Shown piece after piece: positions 43,496 to 55,444 of a stretch of 64,000 nucleotides of DNA. The notes under the pieces are model-generated. The model made no database searches, was not told the origin of the DNA, and was given only the letters and a program-made list of their open reading frames with translations. Numbering within the stretch: the first letter of the stretch is position 1; each line of letters starts with the position of its first letter. Source of the stretch: Papaver somniferum (lineage: Eukaryota > Streptophyta > Magnoliopsida > Ranunculales > Papaveraceae). Position numbers and translations under genes: made by a program. Where the stretch lies: assembly GCF_003573695.1 (NCBI RefSeq), contig NC_039358.1, forward strand, positions 230,219,560-230,283,559, given 5' to 3'.

Positions 43496-46073
43496 CTACA
43501 ATAATAAACCAGAAAACATAATCAAGAGTATTATTATTGGTTGTGCAAATGTCTTCGAACTTCTGCCTTTGTCGACTGGGGAAGGAATTGGTTCAGTATC
43601 AGTATTGCCGGTGCTTGGGGGAGGAGGAATTCTTGATTCGGGGTCAGTATTGCCAGTGCTTGGGGGAGGAATTCTTGATTCAGGGTCAGTATTGCATACC
43701 GACGTGGGAGTGCACAACAAGTTCGGATTACCAGTTGCGCTACACACAAACGAAAAAGAAGAAAAAAAAAACACTCAATTTTACATTAAAAGCTAAATAA
43801 AATGCATCGATTCGAATTGAACTAAAAATAAAATAAACTTACTTGAACTTCAAGTTGACATCATCTGATATTGATGAAGGTACTGTTCCGTTAAAGTTGT
43901 TATCTGCCAGATTTCTACAAGAATACAAATGATACTTAAAAGAAGTGACATTTACCTTTGTGTAACACAAAGAAAGTTAGAAAGATCTTTGAGCTTACAG
44001 TACTGTGAGTTCAGGGAATGTGCCAAGAAATTCCGGAATTTCTCGGGTCAAATTGTTGTTGCTCAAATTTCTGCGAAATATATACAAAAACTTAAGGAAG
44101 TTTACATCAAAATCAAAAAAAGAAAAAGAAAAATAGTCTTTGTACTACAAAACTTTTCATGACTCACATGGTTCTGAGAGCATCCATGGCACTAAAGTCT
44201 GGTAGAGTGCCTGTTAAGCCAAGGTCATTGAGATACCTGTAAAACAACCATCATCAAAATTCCTTATTATTCATGCTAGCGTGTCTGCAAGAAACTGGAA
44301 AACAAAAAGAGAATCGAGGCGGATGTGAAAATTGTCGTAGTCTAATTGTTGGCTTTCCCAAGTTTATCTGTAGGTTTCAACTTTTTTTTTCTAACATTGT
44401 ATTTGGCGCGCTCGGCCCAATCAAGAAACAAGACTATAAATAGAAAGCAATGAATCAAGAAGTTATCCTTACAGTTCTGTAATTCTAGGAGAATCTGTAT
44501 CATTATTACAAGCAACCCAATCCCAAGTGTATGGTGCAGGTAAACAAGGATCACCATTCCAATCTTCCAGCTGAGCGAAACTCTTTTGCAATAAACCCAA
44601 TGCTTTCACTAATAAACAAATAAACACGAGTTCAGAAACTTGAATATATATTTGTGTTTGTTTTTTCTGTCCAAGAATTGTAAGGAAAAAGAGAGTGAAT
44701 TACCATCGTTTGAATTGGTTCCTTGAGCTAATTTATCACCGATGATAAACTCTTCAAGGGCATTGATTAGTGGAGGAAGTGTTGAATCATTTGTCCGTAA
44801 AAGATTAATTGAAAATGAAGAGTTGAAAATAGTCACATTGAGAATGTGAACCTCCAATGTGCGTCCGTAAGGTGGAATCACAGGGTTTTTAGGAGCAATA
44901 AAACTATTATCTTGTTTATTGTTAACTACTATATCAAATGATCGTTTCTGAGTAGAATTTAGTTTGATCACTTCTGAGAAATATGCATTGAAATGTAAAC
45001 GAAATTGATGATTTCTAGTGGGGCTATAAAATATGTCGTGGGATGAATTCAATGGCAATAATGTTGTCCTTAATACCGCTTTCGGAGGTTTATCTTCAAC
45101 GTCAACTTTAATGGACGGCGAGTTACTTCTGACCCTAGTCACAGTACTAGTGTTATCTAGTGGCCCAAGTGAGCTCCAAATTCGATCGAAACTATCATCA
45201 GGGTACCTACACAATCACCAGGATTTGATGCACTGTTAGTAATTGTTTATGGATATCAAATTAGCCATTAACCCGAGCAAGGTTAATATGCATGTACTTG
45301 TACATACCTTATAGTTGTGTTGGTACCATAAGCAGTTCTCTCTGTGAAAAACAATGGAAAATCTGCAGGGATATAACCGTAAGCACCTGGATCCAAACTT
45401 CTTATTTCAAGAGCGGATATAAACGGAATATTATCCGGTTGTGTTTGAGCAAGACATACGTCTATATTGCTACTCTTGTTCAATGAAAATACCACTTCGT
45501 AATATATAATTCCATTTGTTGTTACAACTGATCCCCAGTTGTTCCCGTTGAATTGAAGACTGAAAGTTGGTGGATTTGATTTATTGTCGTAATTGCCGTA
45601 ATAGAAACTAGCTCGAACAAGGACTCGTGCAACCGTAATATTGCTATCTTTGGTTTTACTTTCAATGTCTATTGAATAACAATTCTTTTTTCGAGCTGGG
45701 AATGCTCTAAGAGTGCTCATAGCACGAGAATCCCAACCAGATATATTTGGTGGTGCAACATTGACTTTATGAGTTTTTCCTGTTTTTATGTAAGGACCGT
45801 CTCCGACCCATACGATCGAATTATTATCCGTACGAGATTTCAATGAAGATGAACCACAATCTATGCTCAAAAAAACTGTAATTGCAACAACATAATGTCA
45901 AAATTCAATGAGCTATTAACGGAAGAACAATTTTGTAACCAAATAAAGTGTGATCTTGTTACAAGAGATAAAGAATGCTTACCTTTTGCATATACCGGTA
46001 CAAGGACAAAAAGACATGATAGATGTGCAAAGACTAAAAGAAGAAGAAGATTAAGAGGTAAGGAGATATTCAT
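43496..46073 (-). CDS. Gene A: secreted malectin-like + LRR protein, kinase-less, likely membrane-anchored
   Basis: Eight exons: 46073-45983, 45875-45308, 45206-44704, 44608-44473, 44236-44168, 44070-43999, 43914-43843, 43739-43496. All introns are GT-AG, phases agree, and the product is 584 aa. Residues 1-30 are a signal peptide (MNISLPLNLLLLLVFAHLSC...). A malectin-like domain follows (FLSIDCGSSS, RAFPARKKNCYSI, IPFISALEIRSLD, NAYFSEV). Then comes the pre-LRR signature DWNGDPCLP and about three LRRs, one per 69-72-nt exon. A Pro/Ser/Thr-rich linker with repeated TDPESRIPPP precedes a hydrophobic C-terminus (IIILLIMFSGLLL). There is no kinase. The tail could be a GPI signal or a membrane segment. 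Kinase-less malectin-LRR proteins exist in Arabidopsis (for example At1g25570, At3g19230); their roles are little known. The domains suggest carbohydrate or protein binding at the cell surface. Confidence 0.88.
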
Positions 46074-46113
46074 GTTTCTATCCTTAAGAAGCAGGGAAGT
46101 TGGAGGGGGGAGC

Positions 46114-46121
46114 TTATATAA
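46114..46121 (-). promoter_or_regulatory. TATA box of gene A
   Basis: TTATATAA lies about 40 bp upstream of the chosen ATG (46073). The same motif in the same context (GGGAGCTTATATAACATT) precedes gene B at 55166-55173. An upstream ATG at 46130 in the same frame lies beyond this TATA box, so it is unlikely to be used. Confidence 0.65.
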
Positions 46122-46130
46122 CATTTCCAC

Positions 46131-46826
46131 TGAGACTTGTTCAATGGCATATTGAATTTTTCAAGTGGTAACTTCTCCTGAGATGATTTGTGATTCTGGA
46201 TAACCACGGCCAAGTCTTGGTATACCAACATCACCTTTGCTTTGACTGCTATAAACAATTATAAAGCCCCAAATTTATAATTTTATATTCTGGATATTCT
46301 GGTTTTTTGGTTTAAAATTTGTGCACCACCAGACAAACCATTGACTACTTCCTAGCCTATCCAGTAATCAAGTGGTGTACTGGGTTTTAGTAATCACTGT
46401 CCGGAAGAAGTTTCGTTGAATTGATCTTGCCCTTTCCAGATTGATTAAATAAATTGGACTAAATCAACTTTCTCTTAAATCCAGTGGTGTTGATTGGAGT
46501 AATCTCTACGTAAAGAAATTTTGGTTTCTTTGTTTAGACAAGTATTACAGTAGGTGCATTTTGTCAACCAAATGCCAAGTAATATTTTCCGCCAACTAAT
46601 TTTAGTGCCTGAAGTAATTTTGGGTACAAACAGTCCTCTAATACTTCTTAAAGAATTGGGACAAAAATAATAGTACTGTTTGAACCAAAAATTACTTTTA
46701 GATATTAAAAACGGTGATTTGATGATGATAATGTGAAATTAGGGTTAGAAAAAGCATCGAAGAAGAATAAAAGGGACACAAACTTAACATTGTTCGGCAA
46801 GTTGTGCCTACATCCATGGAGAAATC
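46131..46826. other. Gene A upstream region
   Basis: Non-coding. The stretch TTTGGTTTAAAATTTGTGCA (near 46309) and the following ACCAGACAAACC are shared with the region upstream of gene B (near 55380). The segment TTCGTTGAATTGATCTTGCC (near 46413) is shared with 57917-57937. The duplicated unit therefore included the promoter. Confidence 0.6.
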
Positions 46827-47169
46827 TGTTAGGATACTGACCCTAAACTCGTCATAAGCCTATGGGTAGAACTCAACTCGAAAACCGGTTGACTAAATGA
46901 AGGAACCCATTGACTTATAAACTACCAATTAAGCCCCATCTAACCAATGTGGGACTAGGATCCCAACATCCCTCCACGCTTCCAGATCCAACGTCCTCGG
47001 TGGCCCACTCTATCGACACTGACCCGAAATGTTAGGGTACCGACCCTAAACTCGTCATAAGCGCATGGGTAGAACTCAACTCGGAAACCGTTGACTAGAT
47101 GAGGGAACCCATTGACTTATAAACTACCAATTAAGCCCATCTAACTAATGTGGGACTAGGATCCCAACA
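46827..47169. mobile_element. Tiny TRIM retrotransposon
   Basis: LTR-like direct repeats 46827-46968 (142 bp) and 47030-47169 (140 bp) start TGTTAGG and end GGATCCCAACA. They flank only 61 bp. A perfect 5-bp target duplication aaatc (46822-46826, 47170-47174) brackets the whole. The size and layout fit a terminal-repeat retrotransposon in miniature. No standard TGGTATCAGAGC primer site was found, so the orientation is undecided. Confidence 0.88.
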
Positions 47170-48952
47170 AAATCCCGTATGGAGTGATTTTATTGATGAT
47201 CATGATATAATTGTATTTATTCGGGTTAGCTAACCTAAGATTTCATATCTTCTTAGGACAAGACTTTTGGTAACTTTGGAATCTTCCTTCACGGCTAAAC
47301 GGGCTTCCGTCTTATTTTATAGACGGCACAAACAAGTACACTTATTCAGTGCAAACGCGTGAAAGGAACACCAAAGATGATATGACGGAGAATTTCATCC
47401 AAAATGTATTGTGAAAAATACTAGAACCCCCTTACTATATGGATTCAATATATAGAAGTCCCACTAAATGAATCAACCACTATCAACTCCATACTTTAGG
47501 AAAATGATATTGCTAGGCCCGAAAAATCCAATTTTCTTTAGATTTGGCCCATAATTAGTATATGAATTTTCATAGTTATTATGAATTTTCATAATGGCAA
47601 CACTACCCTTTAGTATATATACAAGAGGAATATATCAGAAGATATTTCATTTCTTTATTCTCTTTCTCTCTCTTTTCCATCTCTTTCTCTCTCGGCTCCT
47701 GCGTTTCAGATCTGTGAAGAAAAAGACGACGAATCGATCCAGTGGTTTTTGCAGCTGATCATAAGTTAATCATCAAATATGAATCAATCATTCAATCGAT
47801 TTCATATGAATCTAGGTTTTAGTTGGTTTTTAAGCTGCATCAGGTTAGGTTTTCATTGGATCGACTGTTGTTTTTTTTTTGAAGATTTTGAATCGAATCT
47901 AAGTTTCAGTTGATTCGAAGCAGCATAAATCATTTCCGATTAGGTTTTTGATCAGGTTCATCATTCTTCGTTCGATTAGGTTTTTGATTTTTATTTCGTT
48001 TGATTCTGTTCAGATCTGAGAAGAAGAAGAACCTGGTTGTTTTTTAATCAATCGAAGATCTTCAATGTCGTTTTAACCCTAATTACTTACTTTTTGTGCA
48101 CATTCAACAATGGTATTAAGAAGATCTTCAATAGCAGCAGAAATGAAATCGTCGTATGAGAAAAGATATGAAAATCAGTAAGATTTCTCTCATTTTTTAT
48201 TGAATCAACATGTTTTAAATCTAGGTTTTGTTGGTTTTGTTGTTGTTGAAGCACTTAACTACATTTTGAAGCAAGATTTGAATCGATTCAAGCACTTAAG
48301 TAATGGCTAATAGTTGCAATTCTATGAATAAATTCTACTTTACGATAGAATGAGTGGAGAATTTTAGTTTTGTGTTGTCCATATTAGCTAATGGAGTCAA
48401 CTAATGACTTGTTGGTGTTTTTATTTTGCGTATTTTGGATCTTGTCTTACACATGTTGAGTTTGATTAATGAATCTGTTTTGGTGGTAGAGGTGCAGGTT
48501 CTGGAGGAGGATGAGGAGGCGGTGGCGGTAGAGATGGTGGTGTTGGAGCAGGTTTGGAGGAGGATTTGAAGTCAGTGCTGGTGTTTTTCAGAATGAGAAC
48601 TGAACGAAATAGCTGACTGCAAGAAATATTATGTTGTTTACAGAATATTGGCACTCTGTTAAATAGCACTATCCGAGCCAAATTTATTACCTCTGGAGCA
48701 GAATTACCGAATGAAAGGGTGCACAGCTGCAGGAAGGTTTGATATAACTATACGTCTATTGCTCTACTTGAACATCATATGCAGGCGTCAAAAATTAGTT
48801 GTTAGTTGGTTTAAAGAATACCTAACTTATCATGGTTGTTACTAGATTTTAGATGATTTAATTGTGAAAACTAACATAAAAACAGATTTGTTCAAAATGT
48901 TGTGCAACTGCGAAGTGGATGTCTTTGGATTTTACGAGTATGCTAGGTATAT
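47170..48952. other. Intergenic DNA with leader-like pyrimidine tract
   Basis: Near 47650-47700 a long CTCTTT/TCTCTC run is followed by ATGAATCAATCATTCAATCG (47779), which looks like a transcribed leader, but no open frame of useful length follows. A GGAGG-rich stretch (48490-48565) resembles the trinucleotide tract at 52.1-52.4 kb. No gene is supported. Confidence 0.5.
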
Positions 48953-49243
48953 GGATGTGTAGTTAATAGTTACACATGTCAATTGGGTGTGTAATTGCTA
49001 CTTAACATGCAAATTGAATGTGTAACTTCTAGTTACACATGCCAATTGGATGTGTGATAGTTCAGTGAAGCTGAAATGATGGGTAAATCGGTTTACTAGT
49101 TTGCATATATGCCCGAATTTTCAAGAAGTGAACTGGTTTAATTATGCACAGATGCTAATTAGCTGTTAATTTAAGATGATTTGATTTAGATTTATGTGTG
49201 TATTTTTATATAGGAATAATAAGCTGTATGAATTTTCTAATTA

Positions 49244-49555
49244 CAGGTTATGGAGGTGTTGATTTCAGAGTATGAAAGTTCACAGAGAGTTTTAGGAGTG
49301 TGCAAGTGGTACAGATGCAGATTTGGCGTTGGTTTGTAATGAACTAGTGTTGTTATTGCTACGATATAGCTATGGGATGAATGGGAATAACTCAGGTATG
49401 CACTGGTTGAAGAATCGAAATAGTTTGAGTTAATGATGCTCAGATAGATGTATGTTAGGAGTTAACATTACAAGTACTGGTGCAGCAGCAGTTAAGACAG
49501 TGGTAATGGAATATAGGAAATGAAGCTGGCTGGTGCTGAGATTTGTACTCAGTTG
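49244..49555 (+). repeat. ~300-bp direct repeat, copy 1
   Basis: It begins AGGTTATGGAGGTGTTGATT and ends near TTTGTACTCAGTTG. It aligns with 51188-51480 with a deletion and scattered changes. A neighbouring word (GTAGGATAAATGTTGTTGAA) is likewise shared by 50647 and 51680. The tract has grown by duplication of units about 1-2 kb long. Confidence 0.8.
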
Positions 49556-51187
49556 ATAATTAAGAATAAACTTATTCGTAAAGCTCTTGATATGATCTGT
49601 CGGATCGCTGAAAGAGGATCCTGATGGGTCGAGTGAAAAGGACAAGACTGGTATGTTAATCAAATTGATAGAAATAACATAACCTTGCATTCCTTTTTTG
49701 TCACCTGAATGATTATATTATTTTTTTCACTGTCTGGGAAACATAATATGTAGTGGGAGGCTCGCTCAATATAAAACCATCTATAGAGAAGTTGCTTAGA
49801 GGAAAGATACATATGAAGTATTGTACTAATTGTATGTGTAACTGCAAGTTACACATGCATATTAGATGTGTAACGGCTAGTTACACATGCTAATATGCAT
49901 GTGTAACTAATGTTTACATATGACATGTGCATGTGTAACTACTGATTACACATGCATTTTGTATTCCTGGGTAAGAAAAGAAACTAATGACTGAGTCAGT
50001 TCCATGGACGGAGTTAAACTCGTTACATGTAGACTTCAGTACCTTTCTACCTCTAAAGTAATCAACTACCTGGAAGAGAATACTTCAGTTGAATTACTAA
50101 CTTGACATAGTTGCTTGATAATTTGAGTTCGGTTTGACTTTTTTTTTTTACTTTGTAGGTTATTGGTGTTGTTGGCTTCATGGATCGTCGACTAGATATT
50201 CCAGAAACACTTGATCTGTGACTTGCATCCACATAGAGGACTGCTAGCGAAGTTAAATGTATTTTATGTCACAGTTGCTTTCTTCACAACTCAATTAAGT
50301 GCGCCAACTGAGACCCAACTTCTGTTATGTTCAATACACACAGTGAAATGACTCCAAACCGTAGTGGTATATGGAATAATATAGTATAGGTCAAAAAACT
50401 ATGTTGGTGGATTGTATGTGTAACCTATAGTTACACTATTCAGATGGATGTGTAACTACTAGTTACACATGCTAATTGGACGTGTAACTGCTAGTTACAG
50501 ATGCTAATTGGATGTGTAAAAATTTGACTGAACCGAAATAATGTGTAGTTATGTTTCTTGTCTGGTTTTATTTGTGTGTTGATGTTGGAATGATGGTTAG
50601 TTTTGGAGTATTTACTTATTAATTAAGACTGACTAAAGCAGTGCTGGTAGGATAAATGTTGTTGAAAGTGTGCACAGTGTTGTTGGACATGATGTGCAGT
50701 TACAGGTGCTCATAGTGGTCCTTGTGAAGTGCAGATGCAATTGGAGTTGCTGGTTTAGATGCATGTCTAGGACAGAGAAGTGCAATAGTAGGTACTTGTG
50801 GTTCTTAGTTTGCATCTGGTTGGTTGTACTAGTACTGGGAAGATACAAATGTGGTGGTTGTGGTAGGAAGTGCAGGTGATGGTGCTTAGAGAGTGATGGC
50901 TGGTGCTATACTGAAGAATGGTTGCAGCTGCTGGAGTGCCTACCAGAGCCACCACACCTTATATTACATGTGTAACTGTTGATTACACATTTCAAATGCA
51001 TGTATAACTCCAAATTACACATTTCATATGCATGTGTAAATCCAAATTACACATGCATTTTTATGGGTACTAACTGATTATACATGCTTGTTTATGAGTG
51101 TTCGATTAGTTGATTATACATATGCTATGATTTGACGAAATTTGTAGTGGAAGATATGTTGATCTTTTGTAATGAACTGGTACTGAA

Positions 51188-51480
51188 CAGGTTATGGAGG
51201 TGTTGATTTCAGAGTATGAAAGTTCACAGAGAGCTGCAGGAGTGTGCAATTTGTACAGATGCATATTTGGCATTAGTTGGTAATGAACGAGTACTGTTAT
51301 TGCTATCATATAGCTCAGGTATGCACTGGTTGAAGAATCAGAATGGTTTGACTTAATGATGCTCAGGTAGATGTATGTTAGGAGTTAACATTACATGTAC
51401 TGGTACAATTGCAGTTAAGAAAGTGGTAATGGAATAGAGGAAATGAAGCTGGCTGGTACTGAAATTTGTACTCAGTTGGT
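51188..51480 (+). repeat. ~300-bp direct repeat, copy 2
   Basis: Second copy of the 49244-49555 segment, about 1.94 kb downstream, between two palindrome clusters. Confidence 0.8.
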
Positions 51481-52075
51481 GTTGGTTGCAGTTGCAGGAC
51501 ATGGGTTCCGATGGAATTGATATGTGGTAAGTTATGGCCTGAGTGTGAGAACTCAATATTGCATGCTAGATGCATGTTAGGATAAACATGTGCAGAGTTG
51601 CCAATGTATGTTGTTATTGCAGTGGATTTGTCAGGAATTGATGCTGGTAGAGAATGATGAAATGAGCCATGGTGGTAGCTGTAGGATAAATGTTGTTGAA
51701 AGTGTGCATAGTGCTGTGTAAATTTCAATTACACTAGATATATGCATATGTAACTCCCAGTTACACTAGACAGATGCGTGTGTAACTTTTAGTTACACAT
51801 GCTAAGAAATTATTGTAAATAAATCTTAAAGTGTAATACATGTATTTTTTTTATGTTTACTTTTTTACGTCTATATTTTTTGGATGTCTAACTTCTCATT
51901 ACACATGCCATATGGATGTGTAACCTTTGGATACACATGTTATATGCATGTGTAACTTTTGCTTACACATGTCATACACATGTGTAACCCTTTCATGCCA
52001 TACCCATGTGTAACTTCTGGATACACATGCTCGTTGCGTGTGTAACTTCAGATTACACATCCATATATTATTGGT

Positions 52076-52380
52076 GGGAGGCGGTGGTCGGTGGTGGTGG
52101 CCGCCAGCGACGGAGGTGGTGGTTGGTGATGGTTTCCGGCGGTGGTGGTTTCTGCTGCTGCTGGTGGTCCCCGGCGGAGGTGGTTGGCGGTGGTGGTTGG
52201 TGGTGGCTGTAGTCGGAGGTGGTGGTTGGTGGTGGTTTTCGGCGGTGGTGGTCGGAGGCGCTGGTGGTCGCCGGCGGAGGTGTTTGTTGGTGGTGGTGGT
52301 GGTGGTTGGTGGAGGTCGGCGGAGGTGGTGGTTGGTGGCGTCGGTCATTGGAGGTGGTGGTTGGTGGTGGTGGCGGTCGT
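52076..52380. repeat. GGT/GGC-rich degenerate trinucleotide tract
   Basis: About 300 bp of GGTGGT, GGCGGAGG and TGGTCG words. All three plus frames are open and give low-complexity Gly/Trp/Val peptides, and the minus strand gives Thr/Pro/His-rich ones. This is a property of the repeat and is not evidence of a gene. Confidence 0.8.
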
Positions 52381-52772
52381 TAAAGATGATTGTGACGTCA
52401 TGTCTACTATATTTTAATATTTTGAGCTTAATTTTAAATTTTATTTAATTTGGAACTTGAAAATATACAAAAGGTTATGAATGTCTTTTAATAACTCGAG
52501 GCCTAAATTTAAACTTCTTTTAATTAGGGATCTCATATTATGGATTATCCATGGATTGGGTCTTAGTCTAATTTCCCCAATCGTATTTGTAGGTAACAAT
52601 ATGACTTCACACTTGCCCAACAGAATACATATAACAAACCCCACAAAAACGAAAATTATAGCATTCTGATGAGGTAAATGAAATACTCCATGAAATTAAT
52701 ACAGCAATATAGAAAGCTTAACAACATACACAATGAGGTTCACGCCACTGCATCATTGTGACTGGAATCAAC
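52381..52772. other. 3' flank of gene B
   Basis: The segment near 52620-52685 (CAGAATACATATAACAAACC, then GCATTCTGATGAGGTAAATG) matches the 3' flank of fragment C near 37160-37220. No coding sequence. Confidence 0.6.
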
Positions 52773-55126
52773 TTACAGTAATAAACCAGAAAACATAATC
52801 AAAAGTATTATTATTGGTTGTGCTAATGTTTTAGAACTTTTGCCTTTGTCAGCTGGGGAAGGAATTTTTGGTTCAGCATTAGTGTTAGTGCTTGGGGGAG
52901 GAATTTTTGATGCGGGGTCAATATTGAATATCGATGTGGGCGTGCACGACAAGTTTGGATTACCAGTTGCACTACAAAAAAAAAAATATACATACATACT
53001 AAATTAAAATTTAAAAGATAAATAAAATGCATCAAATTGAACCAAAAAACAAAGTGGAACTTACGTGAACTTCAAATTGACGTTATTTGATATTGACGAA
53101 GGTACCGTTCCCAAGAAGCTGTTATCGGCCAGATTTCTACAAGAATCCAATTGATGGTTACAAGAATTGATATTTACCATGGTTTATTCTGTATACAAAG
53201 AAGTTGCAAGAAAATTTTGAACTTACAGTACTGTGAGTTCTGGAAATGTGCCAAGAAATTCAGGAATATCTTCCGTCAAACTATTGTTGCGCAAATTTCT
53301 GCCAAATATATACAAATAAAAATTTAGAAAGTTTATATCAACATCAAGAAATTAATTTATCTTCATGTACTGTAAATATTTTTATGACTCACATGGTTTT
53401 GAGAGCATCCATGGCACTGAAGTCTGGTAAAGTGCCTGTTAATCCAAGGTCATTGAGATTCCTGTAAAACAACCATCATAAGGTTGTTAATCTTGGGATT
53501 CACCTTTGTTTTCCAACACCATATGTAGCGCACTCAATCAAGAACGAAACTTACAATGCTGTAATTCGAGGAGAATCCGTATCATTATTACAAGTAACCC
53601 AATCCCAAGTGTATGGTGAAGGTAAACAAGGATCACCACTCCAATCTTGTAGCTGACTGAAACTCTTCTTTAATAAACCCAATGCTTTCACTAATAAACA
53701 AAGAAAACTAATTAGGGAACTTGATCACGTATTAATCAATTAAGATGTGTATGAAATTTAGGGAGAGGATTACCATCGTTTGAATTGGTTCCTTGAGCTA
53801 ATTTATCACCGACAGTGTACCCTTCAAGAGCATTGATTAGTGAAGGAAGAGTTGAATCATTTGTCCGGAAAAACGCTAGTGAAAAAAAAGAGTTGAAGGT
53901 AGACACGTTGGCAATGTGGAGCTCCAATGCGCCTCCGTAAGGTGGAATCAGAGGGTTCTCAGGGAAAAACAAACTATTATCTTGATTAGCGTTGACAACT
54001 AATTTAAATGATCGTTTCTGGGTAGAATTTAGTTTAATCGGTTCTGAAAAATACGCGTTGAAAAACAAAGGACCGGTAACATTTGTAGTGTCACTATAAG
54101 CTATGTCTTGGGATGAATTGAAAAGCAATAATGCTGTTCTTAGTACCGCTTCCGGAGGTTTATCTATAGTACTGCTGACGTTTATGGATGGCGAGTCACT
54201 TGTAATCCTCCTCAATGGACTAGGGTTACTTAGTGGTCCAATAGAGCTCCAAATCCAATCGAAACTATCTTCAGGGTACCTACATCATAAAAACAAGGTA
54301 CTACACATTGTTAGTCTACTAGTAATCGAATTAATCAGTAGCCCTAGCAATTTGAATAGATGTGATGTAGGTACATACCCTACAATTTTGTTGGTACCAA
54401 AAGCATCCCTAAACTGGAAAAGTAATGGATATTCTGAAGGGATGTAACCATAAATATCTGAATTCAAACTTCTTATTTCGAGAGCAGATATAAAGGGGAT
54501 GTTATCCAGGTGAGTTTGAGCAAGACATACGTTAATATTGTTAGTGTTGTTCAATGAAAATACCACCTCTCTATATAGGACTCAGTCATTTGTCGTTGTT
54601 ATCTGTTCCCAATTGTTCCCATTGAATATAAGATTGAAAGTAGGTGGGCTTGATTTGTTATCGTAATTTCCGTAATAGAAATTAGCTCAAACGAGAAATC
54701 TAGTATTGTTTTCGGTTTTGCTATCCAAATCTATTGAATAACAATTCTTTTTCCGGGTTGGGAATGCTCTAAGAGTGTTCAAAGCAATAGAATCGAAACC
54801 AGGTATATCTGCTGGTATACTGACTTTATGAGCTTCTCCAGTTTGTATGTAAGGACCGTCCCCGACCCATACGATCGAATTGTTGTCAGTACGAGGTTTC
54901 ACTGACGAAGAACCACAATCGATGCTTAAAAAAACTGTAATTGCAACAATAAAATATCAAAAATCAATGAGCAACGTAAGAATGATTTTGTAACGATATT
55001 ACCCTTTTTTTTATCTACAAGAGATAAAAAATGATTACTTTTCGCAGATACCGGCATAAGTAGAAGAAAACATGAGAAATGTGCAAAGACTAGAAGAAGA
55101 AGAGGATTAAGAAGTTGTGTATTCAT
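52773..55126 (-). pseudogene. Gene B: malectin-like + LRR paralogue with two stops
   Basis: It has the same eight-exon layout as gene A: 55126-55039, 54934-54379, 54279-53774, 53690-53555, 53461-53393, 53298-53227, 53136-53065, 52971-52773. All splice sites are GT-AG, and the total is a multiple of three (566 codons including stop). Domains match gene A: signal peptide MNTQLLNPLLLLVFAHFSC, FLSIDCGSSS, DWSGDPCLPSPYTWDW, three LRR exons, a shorter Pro-rich linker and the same tail (PIIILLIMFSGLLL). Exon 2 has two in-frame TGA codons, at 54689-54687 (where gene A has CGA) and 54584-54582. A truncated protein of about 98 residues is expected unless the stops are read through. The rest is well preserved, so inactivation is recent. 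Confidence 0.85.
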
Positions 55127-55444
55127 GTTGTTAATCTTGTGAAGCAGATGAGTTAGAGAGGGAGCTTATATAACATTTTCATTTTCATTATTTTTGCATT
55201 TTGGTGGTCCTTGAAGTTCGACTCTTTCATTCCCAATGGCATATGCATTTATGAAGTGGTAGTGTTTCTTGAAATGATTGTGGGCAACCACGATGGAACA
55301 TCACCGTTGCATAAACAATTACAAAGATGCAAATTTCAATGTTCTTGTGAAATGAAATTCTGGGATATTCGTTGTTTTTTGGTTTAAAATTTGCGCACCA
55401 CCAGACAACCGTTGACTTCGTAGCCTATCCGATTTTTCGTTGAA
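55127..55444. promoter_or_regulatory. Gene B upstream region with TATA box
   Basis: TTATATAA at 55166-55173 lies 40 bp before the ATG (minus strand), as in gene A. Similarity to the gene A upstream region continues to about 55440, where foreign sequence starts. The shared upstream sequence resumes near 57885. Confidence 0.6.

Larger units (their letters stand above)
48953..52065. repeat. Six clusters of palindromic GTGTAAC units
   Basis: Clusters lie near 48953-49065, 49830-49960, 50415-50520, 50962-51110, 51713-51800 and 51890-52065. The core is ATGTGTAACT-n(2-6)-AGTTACACATG, an inverted repeat that could pair over up to 10 bp. It occurs two to six times per cluster, about 20 times in all with variants, separated by A/T-rich linkers such as CTAATTGG. 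The sequence between clusters is itself partly duplicated. No coding sense was found. Confidence 0.8.

Noticed and set aside
46074..46130. Upstream in-frame ATG of gene A (19 extra residues)
   Set aside because: It lies upstream of the TATA box, the added residues would hide the signal peptide start, and gene B has no equivalent.
48953..52065. CRISPR-like array because of regularly recurring palindromes
   Set aside because: Eukaryotic nuclear DNA; units are variable, spacing is irregular, spacers are related to each other, and no cas-like gene is present.
51899..52348. Minus-strand Thr/Pro/His-rich 149-codon frame
   Set aside because: It is the complement of the GGT/GGC repeat plus the palindrome cluster; no biological start or homologous domain.
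52038..52448. Gly/Trp/Val-rich 136-codon frame, possible glycine-rich protein
   Set aside because: All frames of the GGT/GGC tract are open on both strands; low complexity with no start context or splice structure.
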